Origin: Heyndrickxia vini
GTDB lineage: Bacteria; Bacillota; Bacilli; Bacillales; Bacillaceae_C
NCBI RefSeq assembly: GCF_016772275.1
Contig: NZ_CP065425.1
Coordinates: forward strand, 4,022,001 to 4,086,000
DNA length: 64,000 bases
Direction: 5' to 3'
The translations under genes and the position numbers were made by a program. Below the pieces are notes generated by a model. The model was not told the DNA's origin. It saw nothing but the letters and a program-made list of their open reading frames with translations, and made no database searches. Positions 40,135 through 49,494 of the stretch are shown in pieces. The stretch's first letter is position 1. Each line of letters opens with the position of its first letter.

Positions 40135-42201
40135 ATGGAAACAATGACAAATCCAAAAATACAAAAGTCAAAGCGCTTTTTAAGACTATCATTATTTGTC
40201 TTACTTATTGTTCTAACCATATCTATCGTTTCTATAGCTGGAATTTTAATATATGCAAAAATATTAGGTCCTCCCCCTCTTTCTGTCCCACAATCAACTC
40301 TATACTATTCAAATGATGGCACTCTAATCGGAGAAAGTAGTAACGGGGATAAAAGATATTGGGTTGATCTAGACGATGTATCAGAAGACGTAATCAATGC
40401 GACTATATCCATTGAGGACCAAAACTTCTATTCACACCATGGATTTGATTACAAACGAATAGCGGGTGCAGTATTAGCAGATATAAAAGCGATGGAAAAA
40501 GTGCAAGGCGCTAGTACGATTTCACAACAATATGCAAGAAACCTCTTTTTAACGCTCGATAAAACATGGAAGCGAAAAATTTCCGAGGCTTTTTATACAC
40601 TTAGATTAGAAATGAATTATGATAAAAAGGAGATTTTGGAAGGCTATTTAAATACGATTAATTATGGTCATAAAGCTTATGGAATCGAAGCGGCCAGTCA
40701 ATTTTATTTTGGAAAAAAGGCAAAGGAACTTAGTCTGGCAGAGTCTGCTATGCTGGCTGGAATCCCAAAAGGCCCTAATATCTATTCACCTATTGGTCAT
40801 TTTGATCGGGCGAAAACTAGACAAAAAATTATTCTACAGTCAATGGTTCATAATGGTTTTATTACACAAAAAGAGGCCGACAAAGCAGCAAGCAAAAAGC
40901 TAAATATTATCGGCGAACATTCCTCTTTGCAAACAACGGTCGCCCCCTATTTTCAAGATACGGTGAAACATCTTTTAAAAACAAAAATTGGTCTTGATGA
41001 TCGAACAATTGATTTAGGTGGTCTTCATGTATTCACAACATTAAATACTGATCAACAGAAAATTGCGGAACAAGTAATTGAGGAAACAATTTCCGGGAAT
41101 TCCAATATCCAAGTAGGATTTGCAGCTATGGATCCTAACACTGGCTTTGTTTCAGCATTGGTTGGCGGGAGGAAATATGAAGATAGTCAATATAATCGTG
41201 CTGTTCAAGCTATTCGCCAGCCAGGCTCGACCATCAAACCATTACTGTATTATGCGGCTCTAGAAAAAGGGTTTACCCCAACGACAATGATGAAAAGCGA
41301 ACCGACTACTTTTCATTTTGATGATGGTAATAAAGAGTACACACCACATAATTTTAATAGTAAATATGCGAATGATGAAATTACGATGGCACAAGCACTT
41401 GCACTTTCTGATAATGTATTTGCTGTGAAAACACATTTATTTTTAGGAGAAGATGTTCTCGTCCAAACAGCCAAGCACTTTGGAATACAGACAAAAATGT
41501 CTAAAGTTCCTTCTTTAGCTTTAGGAACATCTGGTGTTCGTGTTATTGATATGGTAAACGCTTATAGCTTATTAGCAAATGGCGGTAACCAAGTGGAGCC
41601 TGTCTTTATTACAAGGGTAGAAGATTACCAAGGGAAGGTTATATATCAGTATGAACCACCTAGGGGGCAAATTCTTGATCCAAAGCTTGCGTTCATTATG
41701 GATCAAATGATGACGGGCATGTTTGATAAAAAGTTAAATGGGTACTCGAGCGTCACAGGGTCAACGATCGCTAGTCAAATAACAAGGCAATATGCAGGTA
41801 AATCGGGGTCAACTGATACCGACAGCTGGATGATTGGGTTTGCTCCACAGCTCACTGCGGGAATATGGACTGGATATGATCAGGGGAACCAAATTACACT
41901 AAATGCAGATAAACTATATGCCAAAAACATCTGGGTTCGATTTATGGAAAAGTCCCTTGAAGATCAGCCGATCAAAACTTTTAAACAACCAAAAGGTGTA
42001 ATTGCTGTTCCAATCGACCCGGAAAGCGGAAAAATTGCAACTGATGACTGTCCAGTTTCTCGAATAACCTATTTCATCGAGGGAACAGAGCCTACTGATT
42101 ATTGTGATAAACACGTTAATGAGGGAAACATGTTGGAGCTCGATAAAAGGAAACAAAAGGAAAACAAAAGCTGGTTTAAACGGTTCTTTAGATGGTTTTA
42201 A
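40135..42201 (+). CDS. pbpG: Class A penicillin-binding protein (PbpG/PBP2d-like)
   Basis: A bifunctional peptidoglycan synthase of 688 residues. One N-terminal membrane anchor precedes a glycosyltransferase 51 domain with EDQNFYSHHGFD, QGASTISQQYARN and EILEGYLN. The transpeptidase domain has SxxK (STIK in RQPGSTIKP), SxN (SDN) and KSGS in place of KTG. B. subtilis PbpG (ywhE) acts in the forespore during sporulation; position next to speE supports this. ATG 40135 after GAGGTGA is preferred over the GTG that overlaps it. Confidence 0.93.
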   Translation: METMTNPKIQKSKRFLRLSLFVLLIVLTISIVSIAGILIYAKILGPPPLSVPQSTLYYSNDGTLIGESSNGDKRYWVDLDDVSEDVINATISIEDQNFYSHHGFDYKRIAGAVLADIKAMEKVQGASTISQQYARNLFLTLDKTWKRKISEAFYTLRLEMNYDKKEILEGYLNTINYGHKAYGIEAASQFYFGKKAKELSLAESAMLAGIPKGPNIYSPIGHFDRAKTRQKIILQSMVHNGFITQKEADKAASKKLNIIGEHSSLQTTVAPYFQDTVKHLLKTKIGLDDRTIDLGGLHVFTTLNTDQQKIAEQVIEETISGNSNIQVGFAAMDPNTGFVSALVGGRKYEDSQYNRAVQAIRQPGSTIKPLLYYAALEKGFTPTTMMKSEPTTFHFDDGNKEYTPHNFNSKYANDEITMAQALALSDNVFAVKTHLFLGEDVLVQTAKHFGIQTKMSKVPSLALGTSGVRVIDMVNAYSLLANGGNQVEPVFITRVEDYQGKVIYQYEPPRGQILDPKLAFIMDQMMTGMFDKKLNGYSSVTGSTIASQITRQYAGKSGSTDTDSWMIGFAPQLTAGIWTGYDQGNQITLNADKLYAKNIWVRFMEKSLEDQPIKTFKQPKGVIAVPIDPESGKIATDDCPVSRITYFIEGTEPTDYCDKHVNEGNMLELDKRKQKENKSWFKRFFRWF

Positions 42202-42220
42202 AGTTGTTTACAAGTAAATG

Positions 42221-42253
42221 AAAAAACTCGGGGTGTGCGTCCCCGAGTTTTTT
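42221..42253 (+). terminator. Intrinsic terminator after pbpG
   Basis: AAAAAACTCGGGG and CCCCGAGTTTTTT form a perfect 13-bp stem with a 7-nt loop and T6 tail; also usable for minus-strand transcripts. Confidence 0.92.
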
Positions 42254-42366
42254 CGTGTCCTAGTTTGTATATGCAAACCATCAATTCTAGTTTACTTATT
42301 TTCCATTAAATCAGCAAGTCACTGCAAATAAATTCAAACAAATGTCACAATTTGTCCACATTTTCT

Positions 42367-42876
42367 TTATTCCGAAGCCAAACCTTTTTTTAACTCTTCA
42401 CTAGATAGTTCCCACATCTTTTCATCGTGAGTTTTCAAGAAGTCTTCCAGTATTTTTTTAGATTTGACATCCATATGATCGACAATAATATGACGTTTTA
42501 ATGATTTATCTAAGCGATTTACATGCTCTGGCAATGATTTATACCCACGTCTCGCTTCTTTATTTACGGTCATTTCACAAGCAGTCACACCTGCAAAATA
42601 CGGTCCTTCTTCTTTTCTGTCAATTGTCACCCAAACTAACCAATAAGGCTTTGCCCCTTCTGGTACATCCTCGCGATTAGGTAAAAATTTCACCCTTTTC
42701 TCAACAGAACTTCGTGCATGCATAGCACCAATATCAACAAAGGCTTCTCCTTCTTCTACATCTACAAATACAGGTGATACATTTTCTAAACTTAATGATC
42801 CAATTCCGAATCCTCGGTGACCATCTGTAGGATCGTTTTTAATAATATTGAATTCTAGCTTTTTCTTCCCTTCCAT
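42367..42876 (-). CDS. ywhD: YwhD family protein
   Basis: A conserved cytoplasmic protein of 169 residues found across Bacillaceae; function unknown. Family-like stretches are GFGIGSLSLENVSPVFVD, IGAMHARSSVEK and KPYWLVWVTIDR. It follows ywhC by 15 bp, so the two form an operon. ATG follows AGGAGG. Confidence 0.9.
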   Translation of the reverse strand: MEGKKKLEFNIIKNDPTDGHRGFGIGSLSLENVSPVFVDVEEGEAFVDIGAMHARSSVEKRVKFLPNREDVPEGAKPYWLVWVTIDRKEEGPYFAGVTACEMTVNKEARRGYKSLPEHVNRLDKSLKRHIIVDHMDVKSKKILEDFLKTHDEKMWELSSEELKKGLASE

Positions 42877-42891
42877 TACGATACCTCCTGA

Positions 42892-43566
42892 CTACATAAA
42901 CATTGAAAAAATTGTTTGAAAGCTAGATAGAAAAAAATTACTAACTTTTTGCATCAACGGAAAAATGGTGTATTCATCTAATGGTGTCACAATAATAATT
43001 AGAAATACTAAAATACTATATTGTTCAAATTGTGTCATTTTTGCCCGGATGGTAGGGCTCACTAAGTCTTCCACAATTCTATACCCATCTAGTGGTGGAA
43101 GGGGAATTAAATTGAATACAAATAACATCATGTTTAGTTGAATAAAAATATTTAAAAAATCCATGATGAAACTAGATGCATTCGTCCATGATCCCGAAGA
43201 AATTAAAAAATAGAAAACCCCGTATCCTATAAATGCCAATAATAAGTTACTTAGTGGTCCCATAATCGAAACTAATATCCCTGCAGCTCTCGGGTTTTTA
43301 AAATGGCGACGATCGACAGGTACTGGACGTGCCCAACCAAATCCAGCAATTAAAATAAGAATCGTCCCAAATGGATCAAGATGCTGAATCGGATTCAGTG
43401 TTAAACGACCTTGATCTTTAGCAGTCGGATCGCCAAATTTATAAGCCGTATATGCGTGGGCAAATTCATGCACGGTAAAAGCAATTAATAATGTAATAAC
43501 TACAAACGGTAGATACTCAATTGGATATTTCAAAATACCGGACAAAAAATTAATCAATTGATCCAC
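42892..43566 (-). CDS. ywhC: Site-2 protease family membrane metalloprotease YwhC
   Basis: An M50-type intramembrane protease with about six helices. The zinc motif HEFAH lies in helix 2 and the third ligand in NLIPLPPLDGYR. Substrate unknown; it is the short form without a PDZ domain. GTG 43566, 7 nt after AAGGGG, gives 224 residues and is preferred to a TTG only 2 nt from that site. Confidence 0.92.
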   Translation of the reverse strand: MDQLINFLSGILKYPIEYLPFVVITLLIAFTVHEFAHAYTAYKFGDPTAKDQGRLTLNPIQHLDPFGTILILIAGFGWARPVPVDRRHFKNPRAAGILVSIMGPLSNLLLAFIGYGVFYFLISSGSWTNASSFIMDFLNIFIQLNMMLFVFNLIPLPPLDGYRIVEDLVSPTIRAKMTQFEQYSILVFLIIIVTPLDEYTIFPLMQKVSNFFLSSFQTIFSMFM

Positions 43567-43739
43567 AATCAAACCCCTTTTTCAATCATTCTATTCATTC
43601 TAACTATTAGTATACAACAATCCAATGATAAATTCCTTGTAGTGGAACTGATTTTGCTAATATCCCTTGCATGCCCTTTCATAAAGCAATACACTTTGTA
43701 TTGTAAATACTATTTTTCATAGAAGGAGTTGTCGGTTGT

Positions 43740-43925
43740 ATGCCATATATTACAGTAAAAATGTTAGAAGGTCGTACAGAGGAACAAAAAAAAGCATTGG
43801 TAGAAAAGGTTACGGATGCTGTTAGTGAAACTGCTGGCGCGCCGAAAGAAAATATCGTAGTTTTTATTGAAGAAATGTCAAAAAATCACTATGCAGTAGG
43901 TGGAAAAAGATTAAGTGACAAGTAA
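43740..43925 (+). CDS. ywhB: 4-oxalocrotonate tautomerase family protein YwhB
   Basis: A 61-codon member of the tautomerase superfamily. The N-terminal MPYITVKMLEGRT exposes the catalytic proline after methionine removal. The physiological substrate in Bacillus is unknown. ATG follows GAAGGAG at somewhat long spacing. It ends in a palindromic terminator. Confidence 0.93.
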   Translation: MPYITVKMLEGRTEEQKKALVEKVTDAVSETAGAPKENIVVFIEEMSKNHYAVGGKRLSDK

Positions 43926-43952
43926 AAAGAACCGGGCATGCCCGGTTCTTTT
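43925..43952 (+). terminator. Palindromic terminator after ywhB
   Basis: A fully palindromic 28-bp site with a CCGGGCATGCCCGG core and A4/T4 ends. Confidence 0.88.
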
Positions 43953-44009
43953 CAGATTAATATGAAACATTACATATAAAATCACTAAAAGGTAATAGAA
44001 ATTGGTAGT

Positions 44010-44481
44010 TTCCTGTTCAATCGGTTTGCCTTTGGTTGCTTGCGGTACCATGGGCGGTGATGGGACTGCTCTATCGGCTTGCTTTTGGTTCCTGCGGGAC
44101 CATGGGCGGCGGTACCACTCCTCTATCGGATTGCTTTTAGCTCTTGCGGGACCATGGGCGGCGGTGCCACTCCTCTATCGGATCGCTTTTGGCTCTTGCG
44201 GGACCATAGGCGGCGGTGCCACTCCTCTATCGGATCGCTTTTGGCTTCTGCGGGACCATGGGCAGCGGTACCACTCCTTTATCGGATTGCTTTTAGCTCT
44301 TGCGGGACCATAGGCGGCGGTGCCACTCCTCTATCGGATCGCTTTTAGCTCTTGCGGGACCATGGGCGGCGGTGCCACTCCTCTATCGGATCGCTTTTGG
44401 CTCTTGCGGGACCATAGGCGGCGGTGTACCCTGCCCTATCGGTTCGGTTCGCCTCTTCTTCTCACGGGACCATTGCCGATG
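44010..44481. repeat. 52-bp GC-rich tandem repeat array
   Basis: The motif GCGGGACCAT recurs at 44094, 44146, 44198, 44250, 44302, 44354 and 44406, exactly 52 bp apart, with a diverged unit at 44042 and partial units at both ends. Units are about 63% GC, far above their surroundings. Units at 44146 and 44354 are identical; the others differ mostly by transitions. Period 52 is not a multiple of 3, so each frame gives the same short peptides shifted, which argues against coding. It fills the gap between ywhB and ywgA. Confidence 0.95.
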
Positions 44482-44538
44482 TATGTTTGTTCCATTAGAT
44501 TGACCCTTCATTCTATTAATTCCTTATTTTTTAATAAA

Positions 44539-44580
44539 AACAAATAGCTAAGCCTTATTCCCGCGGCTTAGCTATTTGTT
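44539..44580 (-). terminator. Intrinsic terminator after ywgA
   Basis: AACAAATAGCTAAGCC pairs over 16 bp around a 10-nt loop that contains the ywgA stop codon; a T-run follows on the minus strand. Confidence 0.9.
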
Positions 44581-45067
44581 TTAACGACTCAATATACTGG
44601 TATGCTTCAGTAATTTCCGACTCACTATAATTCTGTTTTGCTTTAACTGTTTGGACTTTCTCGATAACCTCTTGCTGAGGAAGATTATCAAAATAAAGAA
44701 CTGTAGATACCAACTCCAAAAAACGAGAATTTTGTTCGTTCATATTGACTAAACATTCATCTAAATGCGGAACCTTTGTTTCATACATATTTAGAAACTC
44801 TTTGCCACTTTCAGTGATTGTATAACGATATTGAAAGTATCCACCCTTTTTTTCCTTCACTTCTTCAATAAAACCTAAATTAGTAAGTTCCTCTACCCGC
44901 AGAGTTAACTCCTCTGAATAAGGACCATAAAAGTGAAATTGAAATCTTTCTTGAAAAGGAAAATCTAACTTTTTCGATATATAAATCATCTTTTGTAACT
45001 TTTTCCGTCCGATAATCTCTCCCGAAGCTGCAAGTGCCCCCATCAATCTAACATGATCATTTAACAA
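44555..45067 (-). CDS. ywgA: YwgA family protein
   Basis: A conserved Bacillaceae protein of 170 residues. The first half looks like a winged-helix (GRKKLQKMIYISKKL, then YGPYSEELTLRVEELTNLGFI), similar to antitoxin- or SocA-like folds, but no function is established. The start is a TTG after GGGAGATGAG. It lies 47 bp downstream of ywfO and probably shares its transcript. Confidence 0.85.
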   Translation of the reverse strand: MLNDHVRLMGALAASGEIIGRKKLQKMIYISKKLDFPFQERFQFHFYGPYSEELTLRVEELTNLGFIEEVKEKKGGYFQYRYTITESGKEFLNMYETKVPHLDECLVNMNEQNSRFLELVSTVLYFDNLPQQEVIEKVQTVKAKQNYSESEITEAYQYIESLKQIAKPRE

Positions 45068-45113
45068 AGAAACTCATCTCCCGCTTAATAAAAACTTATT
45101 TATCGTGATTCAA

Positions 45114-46415
45114 CTATATACTCTCTAGTATGGAGCGAATCTTCTGCTTTATTTCGCTATTCATCTTGTCATCATGAATAAAGTCAGCTGGATAATATAA
45201 TTTATGATCGGTTCTGCGCTTTCCTGAAATAGCATCAACAATGTCAGACGCCCTAGATAACTCTCGTAATTCTCCATTTGACTTTAATAAATGAATAGGA
45301 AGTCTTTCCTCTTCTTCGCCTGGGCGATAAAAATCATATGGAAGGTCGGATGAAGAATCCACAACTAAATAATAGTTAGGGTCTATTCCTGCCTCTTTAA
45401 ACAGGTTTTCTAATGTACTATGTACCTTGAACTGTTTAGCTGGATCAAAGTCAACATATTTAAATAAGTTTCTATTCACAAATCTTGTACATAAATCACT
45501 TAAAATTGAATCATCTTCATCTTGCCACATTTGAAAATAATATAATATGACATTTTCATCTAATTTTAAATAGTCTTCTAATGTCATTTCATCCTCAAAA
45601 AGGGAATAAAAATGAACTGGATGTTGTTTAAATGAATAATATTCATCATGCAATTGCTTCGCACGATGCAAAATTTTCGTTAAAATCACTTCTGCGCTTC
45701 GTGTTACCGGATGAAAGTAGATTTGCCAGTACATTTGATAGCGACTCATAATATAGTCCTCGACTGCATGCATTCCGCTGTACTTAAAGACAACTTGTTC
45801 TTCACGCGGCCTCATTACTCGTAATAGCCTTTCTATATCAAAGTGGCCGTAACTAACTCCTGTAAAATAGGCATCCCTAAGTAGGTAATCCATCCGATCG
45901 GCATCAAGCTGGCTCGAAATTAAACTAACAACTAATTTATTTTCATAAGTTTTAGCAATGACTTCAGCCACTTTTTTCGGAAAGTCGGGACTTACTTTAG
46001 CCAATACTTTGTTTACTTCAGTGTTTCCGACAATAATCTTCTGTGTAAATTCCTCATGATCAAGTTGAAATACCTTTTCAAAAGAATGTGAAAATGGACC
46101 ATGTCCTAAATCATGCAAAAGAGCCGCACACAAGGTAAGGAGACGATCCTCACTGTTCCATTCTTTTCGGCCATCAAAAACATCATCAATAATTCTTCTA
46201 ATAATTTCATAAACACCTAGGGAATGATTAAATCGACTGTGTTCCGCACCGTGGAATGTAAAATAAGTGGTTCCGAGCTGACGAATTCGACGTAGACGTT
46301 GAAATTCCTTTGTAGCTACTAAATCCCATATCACCCTATCTCTTACATGGACATAGCGGTGAACAGGATCTTTAAAAACCTTTTCCTCGCTTAACTTCTG
46401 TTTAGAATATTCCAT
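45114..46415 (-). CDS. ywfO: HD-domain phosphohydrolase YwfO
   Basis: A 433-residue HD-superfamily protein related to dNTP triphosphohydrolases (SAMHD1-like). The metal site uses HSRFNHSLGVYE, HDLGHGPFSHSFE and QLDADRMDYLLRD. The nucleotide substrate is not known from sequence. Start ATG follows a weak GAGGGT site. Confidence 0.92.
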   Translation of the reverse strand: MEYSKQKLSEEKVFKDPVHRYVHVRDRVIWDLVATKEFQRLRRIRQLGTTYFTFHGAEHSRFNHSLGVYEIIRRIIDDVFDGRKEWNSEDRLLTLCAALLHDLGHGPFSHSFEKVFQLDHEEFTQKIIVGNTEVNKVLAKVSPDFPKKVAEVIAKTYENKLVVSLISSQLDADRMDYLLRDAYFTGVSYGHFDIERLLRVMRPREEQVVFKYSGMHAVEDYIMSRYQMYWQIYFHPVTRSAEVILTKILHRAKQLHDEYYSFKQHPVHFYSLFEDEMTLEDYLKLDENVILYYFQMWQDEDDSILSDLCTRFVNRNLFKYVDFDPAKQFKVHSTLENLFKEAGIDPNYYLVVDSSSDLPYDFYRPGEEEERLPIHLLKSNGELRELSRASDIVDAISGKRRTDHKLYYPADFIHDDKMNSEIKQKIRSILESI

Positions 46416-46624
46416 GTCTGACCCTCTTCCTAGACTATCTTTTTTATATTATATCCTTCTTCTTTTTAATATGAAAGATGTTGATTTTCGTATTCATTTT
46501 ACAGCTTCAACATGCTAATTTGAGAAACTATTATATTTTTTACAATATTGGTATAAAAGATGTTCCTTTTGTCCATCCTTTGAGTATTGGGGAAAGTTAA
46601 TAATGAATATGGGAGTTGAGAAGT

Positions 46625-47338
46625 ATGAAAGAGCGTCAAGATGCTTGGACAGAAGAAAATGATTTACATTTAGCAGAAACTGTTTTGCGACATGTACGTG
46701 AAGGAAGTACTCAGCTAAATGCGTTTGAAGAAGTTGGTGACAAGTTAAATCGAACATCTGCAGCGTGTGGATTTCGTTGGAATGCTGTTGTGCGCCATGA
46801 TTATGAACAGGCTTTACAACTGGCAAAAAAACAACGAAAACAGAGACAGCGGTTACTTGGGAAAGACCAAGGCGGTAAGAAAAAACTACTCTATCAACCA
46901 CCTACTCCATCCTTTGAGGAAGTAGAAGATACACCTTTAGAAACTATTAATCAAGAATTTGCTGAAGACATGGATGTTGTTCAAACACCAATTGTGACGA
47001 AATCTGCGCCGATTAGTAATAACAATGGAGAATTAAATCTCCAAAAAGTAATTAGTTATTTACAATACCTAAATAGTACCCAGTTCCAATCAACCATTTT
47101 AAAAAGTGAGAATGCAAGAATAAAACGTGAAAACTCGGAACTAAAGCATCAAAATGAAGAACTTCAAAAACGAATTCGTGATTTAGAAAAGAACTCTGTG
47201 ACAATGCAAGAAGATTATGAAACAATGATGAAAATCATGAACAGAGCAAGAAAACTTGTCCTATTTGAAGAAGATGAGCCTTCGACTTCTACGTTTAAAA
47301 TGGACAGAAACGGAAACCTGGAGAAACTGGCGGAATAA
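46625..47338 (+). CDS. rsfA: Prespore-specific regulator RsfA
   Basis: A 237-residue Myb/SANT-like DNA-binding regulator. The N-terminal motif [22 protein letters not shown] with [13 protein letters not shown] is typical. A long coiled coil follows (about 155-215: [18 protein letters not shown]). In B. subtilis it is made in the forespore and modifies sigma-F genes. ATG 46625 after GGGAG is chosen over an upstream TTG. It is divergent from ywfO and convergent with bmrD. Confidence 0.9.
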   Translation: MKERQDAWTEENDLHLAETVLRHVREGSTQLNAFEEVGDKLNRTSAACGFRWNAVVRHDYEQALQLAKKQRKQRQRLLGKDQGGKKKLLYQPPTPSFEEVEDTPLETINQEFAEDMDVVQTPIVTKSAPISNNNGELNLQKVISYLQYLNSTQFQSTILKSENARIKRENSELKHQNEELQKRIRDLEKNSVTMQEDYETMMKIMNRARKLVLFEEDEPSTSTFKMDRNGNLEKLAE

Positions 47339-47430
47339 TATAGAAAAGCAAACATGAGCCGAAGGTAGTGCCCGTTTTTCGGGACTCTTCGGGATTTGAG
47401 TAGATAAACCAATGAGCAATAGTGACAAAT

Positions 47431-47480
47431 AGAAAAGCACAACTTTTACCTAACAGGTGAAGTTATGCTTTTCTATTTTT
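47431..47480. terminator. Bidirectional terminator between rsfA and bmrD
   Basis: AGAAAAGCACAACTT and AAGTTATGCTTTTCT pair with few mismatches, extended by ACCT/AGGT near the loop, with A/T tails on both sides. Confidence 0.85.
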
Positions 47481-47484
47481 TAGA

Positions 47485-49494
47485 TTAGCCAACCTTTTTC
47501 ATTTGCTGAAGCTGATACATTTGATAGTATTTTCCCTTTAGCTCCATTAGTTCGTCATGATTGCCTTTCTCTACAATTTCTCCTTTGTCTAAAACAAGAA
47601 TTTGATCGGCATTGCGGATTGTTGATAAACGATGTGCGATAATAAAGGTCGTTCTTCCTTTTTTTAACACATCCATTGCCTTTTGAATAATTGCCTCTGT
47701 TTCTGTATCAATATTAGAAGTTGCTTCGTCCAATATGAGAATCGCTGGATTAAAGGCAAGTGCTCGTGCAAATGAGATCAGCTGTCTTTGCCCGGATGAA
47801 AGTGTGCTTCCCTTTTCGACTACGGGTTCATCAATCCCATTTTCCAAGTTTTTCAACACCTTATCTGCCCCAACATCTTTCAACGCCTTTTCTACTATTT
47901 CACGTGATATGTGCGGGTCATCTAGACTAACATTCGAAGCTATCGTTCCAGTAAATAAATATGGGTCCTGCAGAACGATGGCCATATGCTCTCTTAAACT
48001 TTGTGTCGACATATCTTTTATATTGACACCATCAATCTTTATTTCCCCTCTTGTACAATCGTAAAATCGGAATAATAGGTTCATAATCGAGCTTTTGCCT
48101 GAACCAGTATGTCCTACTAACGCAACCGTTTCTCCGCACTTTGCATCGAAAGTAATGTCTTTTAAAACATCGTTATTTTCTTTGTAGCCAAAGTGAACAT
48201 GATCAAAAGTCACATTTCCTTGATACCTTGGAATTCTTTGATCATTTACTGCCGTTCCTTTTTCATCAAGCAATTCGAAAACCCGCTCACCAGCAACCAG
48301 TGCTTGCTCCAGTTTCGCCAATTGATTGACAACCCCTGTAACCGGCTGGAACAAGCGATTAATATAATCAACGAAAGCATATAGAACACCCAATGTAACG
48401 AATGAACCGACACCGATCGAGCCTCCGCCAAAGTACCAAATGAAGGCGACAAATGTAATATTCCTTAACACGCCGACTAGATTGTGGGAAGTAAGGGCAT
48501 CTAAACTTAGCATTTTATTTTGAAACTGAAAATGGGTCTGATTAAGCTCCTCAAACTCGTCTTTCATTTTCTCTTCACGGCGGAATGCTTGAATAATATT
48601 CATTCCTTGAATAGATTCATTGATTGTTGCATTAATTTCGCTTACTTTTGAACGAATAACCTGATTATATTTCGATGCGTATTTACGATAGATAATGATC
48701 CATAGATAAAGTAATGGCAATAGCAATAAACAAATCATTGCTAATTTTACATTTAAAATAAACAGCGCAATGTATATCCCTGTGATATAGATCGTACTAG
48801 TAAAAAATGTAGCTAAAACCGTTACATAAAGCTCACGAATCGCTTCGGTATCATTAGTAATTCGCGAAACGACCTTCCCGGCAGGTAAATTATCAAAATA
48901 GCGAATTGGTAAACGTTGAATATGACCAAATATATCTGTTCGCATTTTTTGAATAATACGGTTCGCTGCTTTCTGCAAATAATAATGCTGTCCATATTGG
49001 AATAAGGAAGCACTTAATAATAGACCAAAATAAAAGAGAATCAGTCGAATAATTCTTGGTATCTCAGGATTGTAAAAATTTAATAGCTGAGTTGTAGATA
49101 TTTTTTGAACGTTTATTTTTTGTATAGCCTCACCCTTTTTAATCGTGACTACTCCATTTCGATAAGTCCGATCACCATCAAATTGAATGGCATCATTGGT
49201 AAAATAAAAATCTTTCCCAACTTGTAGAATTCTAATTTCGTTCCCTTTTGTTTCGCCTTTTTTAAAATACTTTTCCCGTTTGTAATACTTCCCATTATAT
49301 AGAACAGCATCTTTCCCCTTTTCCGTTTCGAACCAAGGGGACTCAATTCCCAATACATGTGAATCAATCATTTGTTTCGCGATAAATGGGCCTGTAAGCT
49401 CCGCACCTACAGAAAAGGCAAGCATGAGAAGGGCTATGATAATGAACTTTTTATAACTCATTGCATATTGTACTAATCTTTTTCCAACGTTCAC
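47485..49494 (-). CDS. bmrD: Heterodimeric ABC multidrug exporter subunit BmrD
   Basis: A 669-residue membrane-fused ABC half-transporter. Between helix 1 and helix 2 it carries an extra domain of about 100 residues (roughly 33-135) typical of BmrD/YheH. The nucleotide domain has VGHTGSGKSS, a non-canonical signature LSSGQRQ and a canonical Walker B ILILDEATSN. It starts with GTG in a GTGA overlap with the bmrC stop. With BmrC it should form a drug exporter induced by ribosome-targeting antibiotics in B. subtilis. Confidence 0.93.
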   Translation of the reverse strand: MNVGKRLVQYAMSYKKFIIIALLMLAFSVGAELTGPFIAKQMIDSHVLGIESPWFETEKGKDAVLYNGKYYKREKYFKKGETKGNEIRILQVGKDFYFTNDAIQFDGDRTYRNGVVTIKKGEAIQKINVQKISTTQLLNFYNPEIPRIIRLILFYFGLLLSASLFQYGQHYYLQKAANRIIQKMRTDIFGHIQRLPIRYFDNLPAGKVVSRITNDTEAIRELYVTVLATFFTSTIYITGIYIALFILNVKLAMICLLLLPLLYLWIIIYRKYASKYNQVIRSKVSEINATINESIQGMNIIQAFRREEKMKDEFEELNQTHFQFQNKMLSLDALTSHNLVGVLRNITFVAFIWYFGGGSIGVGSFVTLGVLYAFVDYINRLFQPVTGVVNQLAKLEQALVAGERVFELLDEKGTAVNDQRIPRYQGNVTFDHVHFGYKENNDVLKDITFDAKCGETVALVGHTGSGKSSIMNLLFRFYDCTRGEIKIDGVNIKDMSTQSLREHMAIVLQDPYLFTGTIASNVSLDDPHISREIVEKALKDVGADKVLKNLENGIDEPVVEKGSTLSSGQRQLISFARALAFNPAILILDEATSNIDTETEAIIQKAMDVLKKGRTTFIIAHRLSTIRNADQILVLDKGEIVEKGNHDELMELKGKYYQMYQLQQMKKVG

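Noticed and set aside
44010-44481. CRISPR array
   Set aside because: The whole 52-bp unit repeats with no unique spacers, and no cas genes are nearby.
44002-44547. Overlapping open frames in the tandem-repeat region that encode repeated Arg/Gly/His-rich peptides
   Set aside because: The 52-bp period makes all three frames open in turn with the same peptides; no ribosome binding sites and no non-repeat domain.
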